Shown: in pieces, positions 49,961 through 61,264 of the stretch | Numbering within the stretch: position 1 is the first letter of the stretch | Layout of the letters: the number at the start of each line of letters is the position of its first letter | NCBI GenBank assembly: GCA_034008185.1 | Contig: CM067081.1 | Location: 151,434,258-151,498,257, forward strand | Length of the DNA stretch: 64,000 nucleotides | DNA from: Gorsachius magnificus | Taxonomy: Eukaryota; Chordata; Aves; Pelecaniformes; Ardeidae | Reading direction: 5' to 3' | Made by a program: the position numbers and the translations under genes | The notes under the pieces: model-generated | Seen by the model: the letters and a program-made list of their open reading frames with translations, nothing else | Told to the model about the DNA's origin: nothing | Database searches by the model: none

Positions 49961-52900
49961 CCGAATTTTTTCCTGCTGCGTCAGGATGAGTGACTTACAA
50001 CGTAACATCACCGCAACGTCACGCTCTTCGTGCAACTGGGGAAAAGCTGCTTCACAAAACAGCTGGCGGGTTATGTTGAAACAGGTTTCCTTTAAAAACT
50101 CACTCTGTCAGCAGGATGAGCATGTGACACGCAGGGCAACGCTTAGGCAGTTCTGACTTAGCACCGCTACAGCCTCTAACTTGGGTGAAACCGCAAACCC
50201 TCCCAGGCTCACGCTCGAACCAAGCCCGAACGCTGAATGCCTTCCTTTGAACTACCGAAAAGATAAAAAGTTTCCCACAGAATCGACAAGCAGCTCAGGC
50301 ACGGTGCGCACTTGTCGCTGTTTAATAATGGGAACGAGTAGTTCTGTAACGAGTGATTTTAGCTTGATAGTGGCCTTACCAGTCTAATCCTAATTTAGGC
50401 ACAGATTTAGCAACTCGCCGAGGACGCTTGCCGAAACGATCCTTCTGCTTCCAGCAGCAGGGCTAAGCCAGCCTTGGGGGATTTCCAGGAGAAGAGGACA
50501 GCCTGCTTGTCCTCGCCTCCGCCTGAGCACCTCACATCATCTCCATTTGCCTGTAAATCCTTGCTAACTCTACACCGTTTCCTTCCTCAGCGCTGCAAAA
50601 CTAGTCAAGGTGAGCACGAAACACAGGAGGATTTCTCACAAGGAAGTCTCCGGGTTTATCTGTGAGGTGGTTTTTTGGGGTTTGGGTGTTGTGGGGTTTT
50701 TTTTTTGGAATGGCGTGCTGCTTGTGTTACCGATGCTTCCTTGCAGGTGCAGCTAAGCCAAATCACAGTCAACTTGTGAGACACGCGTGTAGGTACGGCT
50801 GGGTAATTTCTGGAACTCTGCCAGCTGTTTTGGCAACTTTTGTTTGCATATAGCATGTGTCTGGTTTTATCCGCCTCTTTCTTTTTGGTTTGAGGGAGTG
50901 ACGCTCCCAGATTTTCTTCCATTATTTTCCCATTTTTTCTTCTCCACACTTCTCAAGGCCCCTCAGTGATATTCCTTTTAATCCAGTACCTTGTAGTATA
51001 GTATTTAAATCGCCAGGCGAGACTTGAGGCAGCATTTTCAAGGAGAATCCTCATAGGTATCGAGCAGCGTGCTGCGCCTCAGCGCCCGGTTGAACAAAAC
51101 TGATCTCTCGGTGCCTATCAGTTGCTGCCCTCCCTCCCTTACCACTGCGCTGAACGTTAACACAGCGGCTCAGGGTTGGCTTTGATTGCGTACCAACCAG
51201 GGCCAGGGCAACTGCTCGGGTATTTATTTCACAGCTTTATGCCCCTTACACTCCAAATCCCTTGCAAGCCCCAAAGCTCAGCGGAGAACACAGGCTCCTA
51301 AGTGATGGTAATGACAAGAGTTGATGCTGTAAGCTGAGGAGGACTTGAGTTTCCAAACACTAAACCGCTCTGGCCTGTGAATGGCTTGGCCGTTCCTGCC
51401 CTCTCAAGAGGAAAACAACAGAAATCCAAATGGCAACGCGTGAATGAAAACCATGGTCAAAACCTTCATTTCTGAAATGTCTCTGGTTTCCTTGAAGCGC
51501 TTGCTGATGACATTTCAGGGCTACCCCATAACTCGACAGCGATTTGAGTTTTCATTTTTGGCTGTCAGCCAGCTTGCAAGTAAATAAAAGGCACTTAAAT
51601 AGCTAATGAGCTTTCGTCAAGGTTCCTCTAGCCCCTTCCCCTTGTGCAAGCCACTTGTGCTCCCCACAGAGTCGGAGGACATCTCATCTGATGTCACTGT
51701 GTGGCAAGGGGGTGATGAAAAATAGCCCCAAGCTTGGAATCAAGCCTGAGGAGTTTAATTTGGGAAATGCAGACATCTGAAAAAATGCACGTGCCTTTAC
51801 GCTACAGGTAAGGCCTCATTTGACAAGGCTCTGCTTTAAAAAATTAAGCATCTTCCTTTCCGCTCAGAGCTTGGTATAAAGGAGGAATACGGGGTTTCAT
51901 GGAGGTCACAGGTGATCTGGAATATGAACTTTAGACCAGAGGATTTGTTCTCATCCAGATCAGTTCTAAAAATCCACTTACTGTAAGAATGCATGTGGTC
52001 TCTGGAAAACTAATGGGACCGTTGCTGCTTTCCAGTTAAACTGGTACCTTTCCTGGGTGGGATCTTAATTATTTTATCTGGGAAGCTAAATTATGTCAAT
52101 ACTGTAGTAATAAAGCTAACCACAAGGGGTTTTTAAACATAAACCATACAAGTATCATGAACACAGAGTCAAAAGTAGGGCATTTGCCAGCCAAGACATC
52201 TGATCCTATTGTGTTATTTTTCAATATTAATGAATAAGTAAACTTGTTGTTAGGTGAAGAGCAGCTGTCAAAACCAAACCCAGGCAGCTGTTGCTGCTTT
52301 GAGATTTCACTGTAAAATGTTTTTTACAACTTGAGCAATCTGAAAGTTTGCTTTATTGGCTAAACGCCTGGCCAAAAGATTTTGAAAAAATGACCAGGAG
52401 TTCTTTGGGGGGGGGGGCGTGGGGGTGGGGTGTAGATTGACTTACAGTTGTAAATAAGATTTTGCCAAGGAGTACAATTTCAGAGGGAGATATCATCAAC
52501 AGATCAGTTCTTTAGCTCCTGCTTGCACCAGTTGTACATGTGAGCATCTTGATTTTCTGAAGGTGCAAATGCTCACAGAACTGGTAGTTTAAAGCAAACA
52601 GGTTAATAAAGAAATGTGATTTTTTTCCCCTTTGTTTTATGTTTTAGGCCAAATGACAGATGGCTACAAATAAACAGTGACAGCAAAGTTTGATGATAAT
52701 AAAAATAGATACTATGATATTCATGCTGCCAGAATGAAGTACTCAAGTTATGTGGCTCAGCGAGACAGGACCCCGAACTGGTTTACTCCTAGGCACAAGG
52801 CAGGTAATTTATAGCCCAGCCTAAGTAAGCAAGCCATCAGGGCTTAAAAGAGAATAATAATTTTTCTGAAGAGCTTTTAATTGATATTTCAAATTCTTTA

Positions 52901-53492
52901 AGAGGAAGATAATTCTCTTAAATTCTTAAGGATTGCTCAAATTCTATAGCAAAATGATAATTTTCTATTACTGCTCAAACACCTCCAGTGCAGCTTCTCA
53001 AGTGCTACTCATTTCTTTGCAGCACTATTGCTTTCATCCCTGTTGAAGCCAGTAAGACTATTCTATGAGGATTTATATAATGGGGATTTGAATACACCAT
53101 TAAGAAGATCAGCACTCTCTGCCTCCCAGTCTGTTTCCTGTCAAGAAAGTTGTCCCCCCTCATCCTGTCATTTGGGACAGTTCTGAAAATGGAGACCAAA
53201 TATTTGGAAACCCGGGAGAGATCTTTCCTCTGAACAGAGACCTTTATCTTTCTCAACAGCCTGGGGAGAAGTTCCAGATTTTATATTGATAGTTTCAGAG
53301 TAATCTTTAGGGAAGAGAAAGTTATAAACTCCTTTGTTGCGTAGGCCTGGTCTCACGTGGGATCATTTAGGGGACAGAAGACTCCTGACTGAGCACATCC
53401 ATGTCCTTCACCCTGTTTGCTACTGCATGGCCCTGAACACAGACATAGCTGGCTGGGAAAGAGCAAAAAGCGAGGGTTGCTAGTTGGGAGAG
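49961..53492. other. Intergenic DNA, no gene recognised
   Basis: About 3.5 kb right of the SINHCAF island. It includes a G10 run followed by GT/G-rich sequence at 52408-52431. No recognisable coding frame, RNA gene or repeat family was seen. Confidence 0.55.
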
Positions 53493-54396
53493 TGTAATGG
53501 GTTAACCTTGGCTGGACGCCAGGTGCCACCAAGCCACTCTATCACTCCCCTCCTCAGCTGGACAGGGGAGAGAAATATACGCGAAAGGCTCATGGGTCGA
53601 CATAAGGACAGGGAGAGATAATTCGCCAGTTACTGTCGTGGGCAAACCAGACTCAGCTTGGGGAAATTAATGTAATTTATTACCAATCAGATCAGAGTAG
53701 GAGAGAATAAAAACAACCCTGAGTCTTAAAACACCTTCCCCCCAACCCTCCCTTCTTCCTGGGCTTAACTTCACTCCCAATTTTCTCTACCTCCTCCCCC
53801 TGAGCAGCGCAGGGCGATGGGGAATGGGGGTTGAGGTCAGTTCGTCACACGATGTCTCTGCCGCTCCTTCCTCCTCAGGGGAGGACTCCTCACACTCTGC
53901 CCCTGCTCCAGTGAAGGCTTCTCATGGGGTCACAGTCTCCTTTGGGCATCCACCTGCTCTGGCATTGGGTCCTCCCCGGGCTGCAGATGGATATCTGCCC
54001 TACTGTGGACCTACAGGTGCTGCAGGGGGACAGCCTGCCTCACCATGGGCTTCATGGGAATCTCTGCTCCAGCCCTTGGAGCACCTCCTCCCCCTCCTTC
54101 TCTGACCTTGGTGTCTGCAGGGCTGTTTTCTCTCACATCCTCTCACTTCTCTCTCCAGATACTGTTTCACAGCAGGTTTTTTTTTTCCCTTCTGAAATAT
54201 GTCATCCCAGAGGCGCTACCACCATCACTGTTGGACTCGGCCTTGGCCAGCAGCGTGTCCACCTTGGAACCAACTGGCACTAGCTCTATCAGATGCAGGA
54301 AACTTCTAGCAGCTTCTCACAGAAGCCCACCCCTGTAGCCCACTCACCACCACCAAAACCTGGCCACACAAATGACCACACAAAAAAACCAATACA
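53493..54396 (-). mobile_element. Avian solo LTR (ERV-derived)
   Basis: The boundaries are TGTAATGGGTTAACC at the left and CCAATACA at the right, giving TG...CA ends and about 904 bp. The sequence matches the interspersed avian LTR recalled from many bird genomes, with landmarks such as GCTGGACGCCAGGTGCC, CCCCTCCTCAGCTGGACAGG and GCTTCTAGCAGCTTCTCAC (in one orientation or the other). Sense is taken as minus because TAATAAA (rc of 53677-53683) and a following T-rich stretch sit near the end in that orientation. The flanking bases (GAGAG left, AAGAA right) do not form a clear target-site duplication. No internal retroviral genes lie on either side, so it is a solo LTR. Class (ERVK or ERVL) is not settled. 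Confidence 0.85.
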
Positions 54397-57300
54397 AAGA
54401 ATATCCATGCGTGGCTAGAAAGCAATGCTGCAGTGTGACAGGCTTTTTCTCTTGACCTCTTTCTCAACAGGAATCAAACAGGTAAATAATAGGTATGCCT
54501 GGGAACAGAAAGACTTAGGGAAGTTAACTGATTTTTATTGTGTTTTGAGAATGAGGTCATATCCTGATGCCTGAGAACCTCTGCTAGGGAACAGCCAGCG
54601 TGGGCAGTGTGGGAGGCAATAGGACTCCTGGGGGAGCTGCCAGGAGGGATTTTCTTACAGGTGTAGGTACTCCAGGCTCATACCCAGAACTCTGCTAAAT
54701 AAAACCAAGCAACCTGAGGTGTTATCTTTCCAGGTTAAAGTCTTGACCCATCGCCATCCTTTCTTTTGAGATTATCTAGCATACAGGTCTGTTCTCAGTG
54801 ACACTGCTTTTTAATTTACAGTACCACCAGACACAACAAAGGTCTGTAGGTTCACTTTTCAAGAAAAAAAAAATAAAATGTTCCTAGATCAAGGAGGAGC
54901 TAGCTGAAGAATGAGATCAACCTAACACTGAGATAGCCCTAGGAAAGGAAAAAGGCACTTTGAGGAGGTGACAAAGTTTCAGATCTAAGAGTTTGGCTGC
55001 AGGGAGCCACAGAAACTATGGAGAAGAAATGTCTCAAGTTTTTACTTGGCCAAAGCAAGGCAGAGGATAGTGATACTTCACTGAGCTCAAGTACAAGTGA
55101 CTAGTCTCATGAGGGGATAGCGTCTTGCTAACCTTATTGCCAAGCTGCTGAAGACAGACACAGTTCTTGCCAGTCTTCTGGCGAGGAAGAATAGCTGTGG
55201 GCAGACTTGGCTAGCCCAGGGAAGGAGGTGGTGGGAGGAGATGGTCCCAGAAGGAAACCTGCAGAACCTGGAGTCCAGATCACGAGCTTTGAACAAGCAG
55301 CCAAAAACCAAGTGGAAATCTACCACCGAGATCTAGAGGGAAGAGCTGGAGGCAAAAATTTTTGCAAGGGTAAGAGGGAATGGAGTTGGCTAACAAAACC
55401 ACCCCATTACACAGATAACTTCAGATAGCCTAATTGGACTGAATCAGCTAATTGGACTGCAACAAATCAACCAAATTTGACACTTAACATCCTCTAAAAA
55501 ACAAGCCAAGGGCAGACAGAGGAAAAGGGCAGGCAGGGAGAAAGCAGCATGAAGGGAAGAGGCAGGGAGAAGGCTGTAGAGTACACTGCCCCCCTCCTTG
55601 GGGCAGAGGCATCCCATTCTGAAAATGAAAAGAAGATAAGGAAAGGTGAAAGACTTTCCAGGAGGAAGTCTTCACTTATAAAACCATGTAGATAAGGGGA
55701 TGGCAGAAGCAGGATGCACAAACTTGAGGCAAAATTTGAGCGGATATTGATGACAGGGATCCCCAAAAGCAAGTCAGGTCCCATAATGGATGTTCACAGT
55801 CAGGAATTAAGACTTAAATAAACCCAAACCAGGACACACATCTGACCTTGGTGACTTCCCTCAGGTCTGACTGCCTATTCATATTGCAAATTACAGCAGG
55901 CAGAGAAGTCAAGGGACCCAGATGCTGCCTCCAGGGCAGAAGTGGCAGAGCCTGAGCTCCAGAGCTAGTGTGCAGCATGAGCCCCATGCCACATAGGCAC
56001 AGAGTGATCTGACAGGCAGCTCAGGGCCAGCAGAAAAGTTCCTCTGTCTTCACTAACCCCATGATGCAGAGACCATCAAGGAAGCTAGCACCAGCGCCAT
56101 GTGGGTATGGGAGAGAAGGGACGCGAGAGGGTATTGGCCCTGCGGGGCCAGAGGAGGTATTTTGCAACTTGTCTACATCTCCAGGGAAGACGTACGAAGC
56201 CTCTCAGCAAGGAGAGGACAGTTTTTGAAGCAGGAACGTTTAGGACTTCCACACCACATACCTTTCAGCGTCCAAAGAACTGTCTTTAAAGAATGGTTAG
56301 AGGTACGGTTAGGCTTTTCTCTTCCCTTGTGGCCTAGACTGGGGTGACTAGACTTATGTGGGAGGTGTTAAGACTGATTAGGTGCTGTGGGAGGGGCATA
56401 ATCCAGCTGGGACTGAGCTCACCTGAGCAGATTGGGGCCCCAGCCAAGCAGCAGTGCCCTGAAGGGTGCAGGAAGCCCAGCCTCACAGGGGAAGGCAGAT
56501 GAGCACATGGTGGGGGGGTGGCTCCTTGAGTGATGGCATCCCCAAGTGAGTTCTCTTACGAGCCCCAGGGGCTCCTGGGGAAGCCGAACGAAAGCAACCT
56601 GCAGGGATGACCAGGTCATGAAGAGGTGCCCTGGGATGGCATTGTTCTTCAGGCATGGGCGCTTTTCAAAAAACAGCTAAACAAAGTGATTGCTATTTAC
56701 AGAGTAGCGAGCTGACCGATCAGAGACACTTCAAAAACTGGCCTTTCTAAAACCAGCTAGCAGTGTGGTTTCTGAGATGCTATTTTCAGCATGCTGTCAA
56801 AACAAATCTCTATCCATAGCTGAACTGACTGACTCTTCTTGTCAGGACAACTACCCTTAGCAGTGGCTGAACCAGTCCTAACGCAAGGTTTCAAAAACAA
56901 GAGCAATATTTACTGGTTGATTTGTGTTATCTGTAGGAGGGAAGTGGGAAAACTGGATAGCTTTGAAAGTGACCTCTTGAGCTGATCATTCTTTGCCCTG
57001 CAAATGCTGGGGCTGGGTACTTGTGCTCAAGAGTTGATTGGGGAATCATGAACATCTAATTCACACCATGTAATAAAAAACCCAAAAGTTTGAGCAAGGG
57101 CTAAATCCCTCCTGCTTAGGCCAATTGCTAACTGCTTGGTGGCGAGCCAAACAGTTCAAAGATTCAGGCACTTTTCTCTGTGACATCTAGTACCAGCCGT
57201 GGTCTCAGACAGACCCAAGACTGCAAGTCTGACCAGACCAGCGTTTCTTTTACTTCTAGATTCTCAAGCTGTTTCAGAGCAGAGAGGCCCAACATATTTA

Positions 57301-58880
57301 GCTGCACAAAGAAGGCAGGAGGAGTGGCTCAACTACAACCCTCAGGTGCAAGGATGTTGGTGCCCATCAAGCAGGGATGCATGCATGTGTGCAAACATTC
57401 AAATGTTTGTCACTTAAATAGTTGGACCAAATTTACCCTCTTATAAAACACATCCTGCTGTAAATTAGAATAAGTAGCCATCCATAGGAGCTCTGCAAAA
57501 CGGGAGGGGGTTTGTATGTGCCATTCTTTAAGACAGCAGCAGCCCTTTAAAGCCTCTTTTATAAGCTGTGGCAAATGGGCTCCCAGCATGCTCCTGACAC
57601 GGAGTCAGCATGTATATGTATATATATACATATACAGCATGTATATGCTGACTGGGGCACTGGAAACATCTTGAGGGTGTGCTGGGAAGCTTGGGGGACA
57701 GATACTGATTGCTAAACTCAGGATTCCGCTTCAAATCAGTGGCACCTTTCTATTTATCCCTAGACAGACCAGGATGTCAGGTGTGAACTGAGTGCAGGCA
57801 CAGCATGCCAGAGACTCAGCTTCTCGGGGACTGACTCTGAAATAGGTCACTGCCATAGTCCACTTTCCTTCAAGCCTGCTGCATAGGTCCCCCTGTCCTT
57901 AACAGCAGACTATTTAGCTCTGGTAAATACTGTGTTGCTTTGTAATCTCTGTGCCATGACAGTCCCCTCCCACGCTCATGGTCCTAGGCTCCCACCCCAC
58001 CTTGCCTTAAGGCTGTGATGCTCCTGTGCTGGCTTTTATCCCCATCCCACCTTCTGGGGGACAGCAGGGCTCAGTGATGCCGCCACTGCTTTTTGCCTTC
58101 CAGATATTTTGGTGTGTCTTCACACTAGCCAGCTTCTGCTCTACAATGGTACACCTCCCTGTCAGGTTTATATAATCCACCATTATAACTGCTTCCTGCT
58201 CCATATGTTTTTAATGCTTTAAATGAACAGAGAAAGACACAGACTCCCCTCCAACAGGTATGTGCTTCAGGCAAGCCATACTCTAAATGATCCAGGTCCC
58301 TTTATAGGGCAACTGTTACGATAGCAGTTACTAATTTTCCATTCTCCAAGTCTGTCATGGTAAGTAGAGAGGAGCAGAAAATGTCATCTGTCTGTGTGAA
58401 ATTCATATAGGGTCCTTGTGAAAACACTGAGAGTAGCTGGCTACAGCACCTTAACTACATTCCTCATAGGAATTTAGACTGAGTTGCTGGAGTGCAATCT
58501 GTTACCATCAATGTGGAAGCCCTACTAAGTGGTTAGTCTGACATGGTGGGGTAACAGCTGCTTTAGACTTGAAAACATCCATAAACCAAACTTCTCTTGC
58601 CTCCCGACTGGTAGCAGGTGTCAGAGCAGCACCTCCCTCGCTGGTAACATGACTACCATTTAAAAGAACCTACATGAGCTGTCTGTACTGAAGGGTTTTG
58701 ACACTGGCCTTTCAGTAGAGAACAGATCTGGACTATGTTATTGAGCCAAAGTGCCCAAGACTCCTGCTTAGTCATCTATTGTCCTGGTGGACCTTTAAGT
58801 CTGGTTTTACCTTTGCATTTCAAAGGTTTCGCTTACATGCTGTTCTACTGCCCAGCTGTTAGGAAAGAAATATAAAGGTA
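54397..58880. other. Intergenic DNA, no gene recognised
   Basis: About 4.5 kb with no recognisable gene. Short frames such as 55494-55784 (minus) and 57180-57446 (plus) are unremarkable. The near-palindrome at 57603-57653 is listed separately. Confidence 0.55.
57603..57653. repeat. 51-bp near-palindrome
   Basis: The arms AGTCAGCATGTATATG and CATGTATATGCTGACT are imperfect reverse complements around an AT-rich core (TATATATATACATATA). One strand could fold into a long hairpin with few mismatches. It is isolated in otherwise ordinary sequence. Confidence 0.9.
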
Positions 58881-58885
58881 CATCC

Positions 58886-59008
58886 TCACTCCAGCTCTCT
58901 CCTCCTCTTCTTCAGGGCCACCTCTGCTGCCATGCTGTTGTTGTCGCTGCCGTGCTGCTGCAGCTCTCGGCAGTACTGCTGCACAGTGAGCAGCACTGGG
59001 GGTGCCAT
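58886..59008 (-). CDS. Unidentified short coding-like segment (minus)
   Basis: I do not recognise this protein. On the minus strand the frame reads MAPPVLLTVQQYCRELQQHG, then SDNNSMAAEVALKKRRRELE and a stop near 58888. It is about 40 residues with a hydrophobic start, a Gln-rich middle and a strongly basic end. The frame stays open upstream for about 40 further codons of Gly/Arg-rich sequence. Its composition is more protein-like than the other short frames nearby, but the CAG/CTG richness of the DNA could produce this by chance. It may be a terminal exon, a retrocopy remnant or nothing. Confidence 0.2.
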   Translation of the reverse strand: MAPPVLLTVQQYCRELQQHGSDNNSMAAEVALKKRRRELE

Positions 59009-59781
59009 GACAGACCCTTCTTCCCCGCGGCCAGGCCTCTGGCTTCTCCCCCAGCCACGCCGACCTTCACCGAGGTCTCTGACTCCCGCTCCAGCACAGC
59101 AGCAGGGTGTGAGCACCAGCCTTCTGCCCACCCTCCCGGCACTGCTTCATTGCCCCTTGCCTTTTTCACCTTAAAAATGTCGTGGGAGAGCACTGGCTGT
59201 CCACCTGCGAGCCTCGGCCCTCCGCCAGCCCCGGCCTCATCCACACCACCACGCAGGCCGCCCCAGGGTTGGCAACCATGTTGATCTCTAGGCCGCACCA
59301 GGTGGTCTGCAGCATGGTTCACCTGTCCCACAATAACATGAAATGGCAGGACATTTTATTGAACAGGAAAGGTTTTGTTCAGTTTGGCAGGGCAGTTCGC
59401 TGGCAGCCTTAATGGGCGGTTTCTTCAGGCTGGCGCAGGGCCCAGCCACCCCCGGCTCCTCTCCCCAGGGGCTGATGGTTCATCAAGGCCGCAGCCCCTT
59501 TGCCACCTTGAAGAGGTCACGGCTCTGCTTTCCCCCAGGCATTCACACAGTCCCTGTTGGGGCCCTGCGGGCGCCGGCTGAGGTGGGCCAGTGGAGCACG
59601 CAAGGCCTCATGAGGCAGCAGCCGAGGAAGAGGAGGCAATTCTTCCTCCTCCATTTGCAGTTTTGCTCACAGGCCCAGAGCTGCTGCCCCCTCAGCCTGC
59701 GTGGTCGTCTCTAGCCCTGGCTTCCTCATGTCTCTCTCTCCCTCTCTTACTATTTATTTTGATCCCATGCTGTCCTCCTGC

Positions 59782-60006
59782 TTTTTTTTTTTTTTCCAAT
59801 TTTATTTTATTTTACACCTTCAATAACTGCTTGGCCATTCTGCTTATTTTATGCCCCTTCCTCAGCTTGGCAGCTCTGGTCATACTCCTCCTCGGGGCAC
59901 CTGCTAGGGTCAGCCAGGACGGCTCCACCTGTAAATGCAGGATACTTCAGCTCCAGCAGATTGTCTGGGCGGTACAGGACAGCCAGTCCGTACTTCCTCC
60001 ACAGAG
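59782..60006 (-). pseudogene. Possible terminal exon or retrocopy with A-tail (minus)
   Basis: On the minus strand an acceptor-like tract TTTTTCTGCTCTTTAG precedes 60006. A frame then reads WRKYGLAVLYRPDNLLELKY, followed by PAFTGGAVLADPSRCPEEEY and about ten more residues to a TAA at 59849-59851. About 50 bases of AT-rich sequence with AAATAAAATAAAATT follow, and then an A14 run (plus strand T14, 59782-59795). The layout resembles either the last exon of a gene with its poly(A) region, or the 3' end of a reverse-transcribed mRNA. I do not recognise the protein. The acceptor-like tract favours an exon and the A14 run favours a retrocopy. An upstream exon, if any, would lie beyond the retrovirus at 60.08 kb onward. 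Confidence 0.3.
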
Positions 60007-60079
60007 CTAAAGAGCAGAAAAATTAATATTTTCTAGCACAGCTGGATTGGTTGAAAATACAGAAATATAAATCTGAGCA

Positions 60080-60781
60080 TGTCTTAGGGCTGAGAGTTTG
60101 GCATTGCCCGTGCTGAGTCAAAGCTAATAACTGAAAACCTAAGAAACCAACGAGAATAAGGTAACATACTAACACATAACTTTGTTGGTGAGCCATAATT
60201 ATCTGTACTGATACAGATTGTACGGTTTAGATATATCTTCGAAAGGTTTGGTCTGTGGCCTATAGCTGACCTATTTAGAGACTCTTTGAATGGTATTCCT
60301 TTGCTGCAAGTGATTAACAGACCTTGAATAAGTTCGTTAAGACACAAGGAACCAGCAGACACCAAGATAAGAGACTCAAAAACCTTGAGCCTTGCCAAGG
60401 AGTTGCAAACTCTAGCTGTATTGCGTCCTTTAGCTGAACTTAGTTCATTATAATGCCGTTACACTACTCAAAGATCCACCCTCGGGTAGAGAAAGCCCCT
60501 ACTAACAAAAGCCCCCTCCTTAAAGAACATGGGCCGTTTGAAAGAAGGATGCTGTAGCTTTAAGTGGTGATGGGACACTGTAGAACCAGTAAGAATGGCA
60601 GTGGCTAAGTATAACTGATACCTGTTGCTCAGAATGTATAAATGCTTACTGTGTGTTAATTAATGGTGCGCTTGATTTGTGGAAGTTTCGCCTGAGCACC
60701 CAGCACTGCAAATAAAGAATGCCTGCTTTCTGAAACTGAGTCTTCGAGAGTTTTCTTGACTGGCGTTTTCGGTAACGTTTT
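60080..60781 (+). mobile_element. 5' LTR of the class I endogenous retrovirus
   Basis: The right end is fixed by the primer-binding site at 60782. The left end is uncertain: TGTCTTAGGGC at 60080 is the best candidate, giving about 700 bp. A TATA box (TATAAATG, 60637-60644) and an AATAAA poly(A) signal (60711-60716) mark U3-R-U5 in plus orientation. The usual terminal CA is not intact (GGTAACGTT before the primer site), consistent with age or strain variation. The 3' LTR is outside the window, so divergence dating is not possible here. Confidence 0.75.
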
Positions 60782-60799
60782 GGCGACCCAGATGGGACA
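60782..60799 (+). other. Retroviral primer-binding site, tRNA-Arg(CCG) type
   Basis: The 18 bases TGGCGACCCAGATGGGAC directly follow the LTR. They are the reverse complement of the 3' end of vertebrate tRNA-Arg(CCG), GTCCCATCTGGGTCG plus CCA, as I remember it, with no mismatch. Confidence 0.8.
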
Positions 60800-61264
60800 C
60801 AGCTCTTGAGCCTCGATGGTTTCTGGGATTGCAGGACCTCAGCTGTCACCGAGGGATTCTCGGGGAGAGCCTTGATCCCCAGACTGAAGAGCCCTTGAGC
60901 AAAGACCACTGTTTTGTAAGTATTAAGGCATTCTTTTGGGAAGTTTGGTTACCTGTCCATAAGACGCAGTGAAAGCTCCGCAGGGTTGGGTTTAAGACCC
61001 AGACTGGGGTTAGAGTCCCTGCTTGGTTTAAAAAGAACAAGCCCCCTCCCCAAACCTGACACCCCAGCCCCTCTCCTTGGTTTGGAAAGGGTTAGAGTCC
61101 CTGCTTAAGGTAAATGTTGAATATAACTGCAGTAGTTGTCACTATAAGTGCTTGTTTGCTTGTTCTGCTAAAAGTGTTTGTTTGTTTGTTATAGTAGTTG
61201 GCTGCTTGTGTCATTGTTGTACACAGAACTCACCCGCATGTGTGTGTTATTTCTTGTATTTAAA
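60800..61264 (+). other. ERV leader region
   Basis: Untranslated leader between the primer site and the first gag ATG. It holds a good splice-donor match (GTAAGT, 60916-60921) and a weaker one (AAG|GTAAAT at about 61108). An exact 18-bp direct repeat GGGTTAGAGTCCCTGCTT occurs at 61007-61024 and 61089-61106. A packaging signal would be expected here but I cannot identify one. Confidence 0.6.

Noticed and set aside
53824..54338. Plus-strand frames within the solo LTR
   Set aside because: They lie entirely in the LTR, which is non-coding.
59591..60010. 139-codon plus-strand frame with a hydrophobic stretch
   Set aside because: The hydrophobic and poly-Phe part is the T14/T-rich tract. The opposite strand gives a better coding reading.
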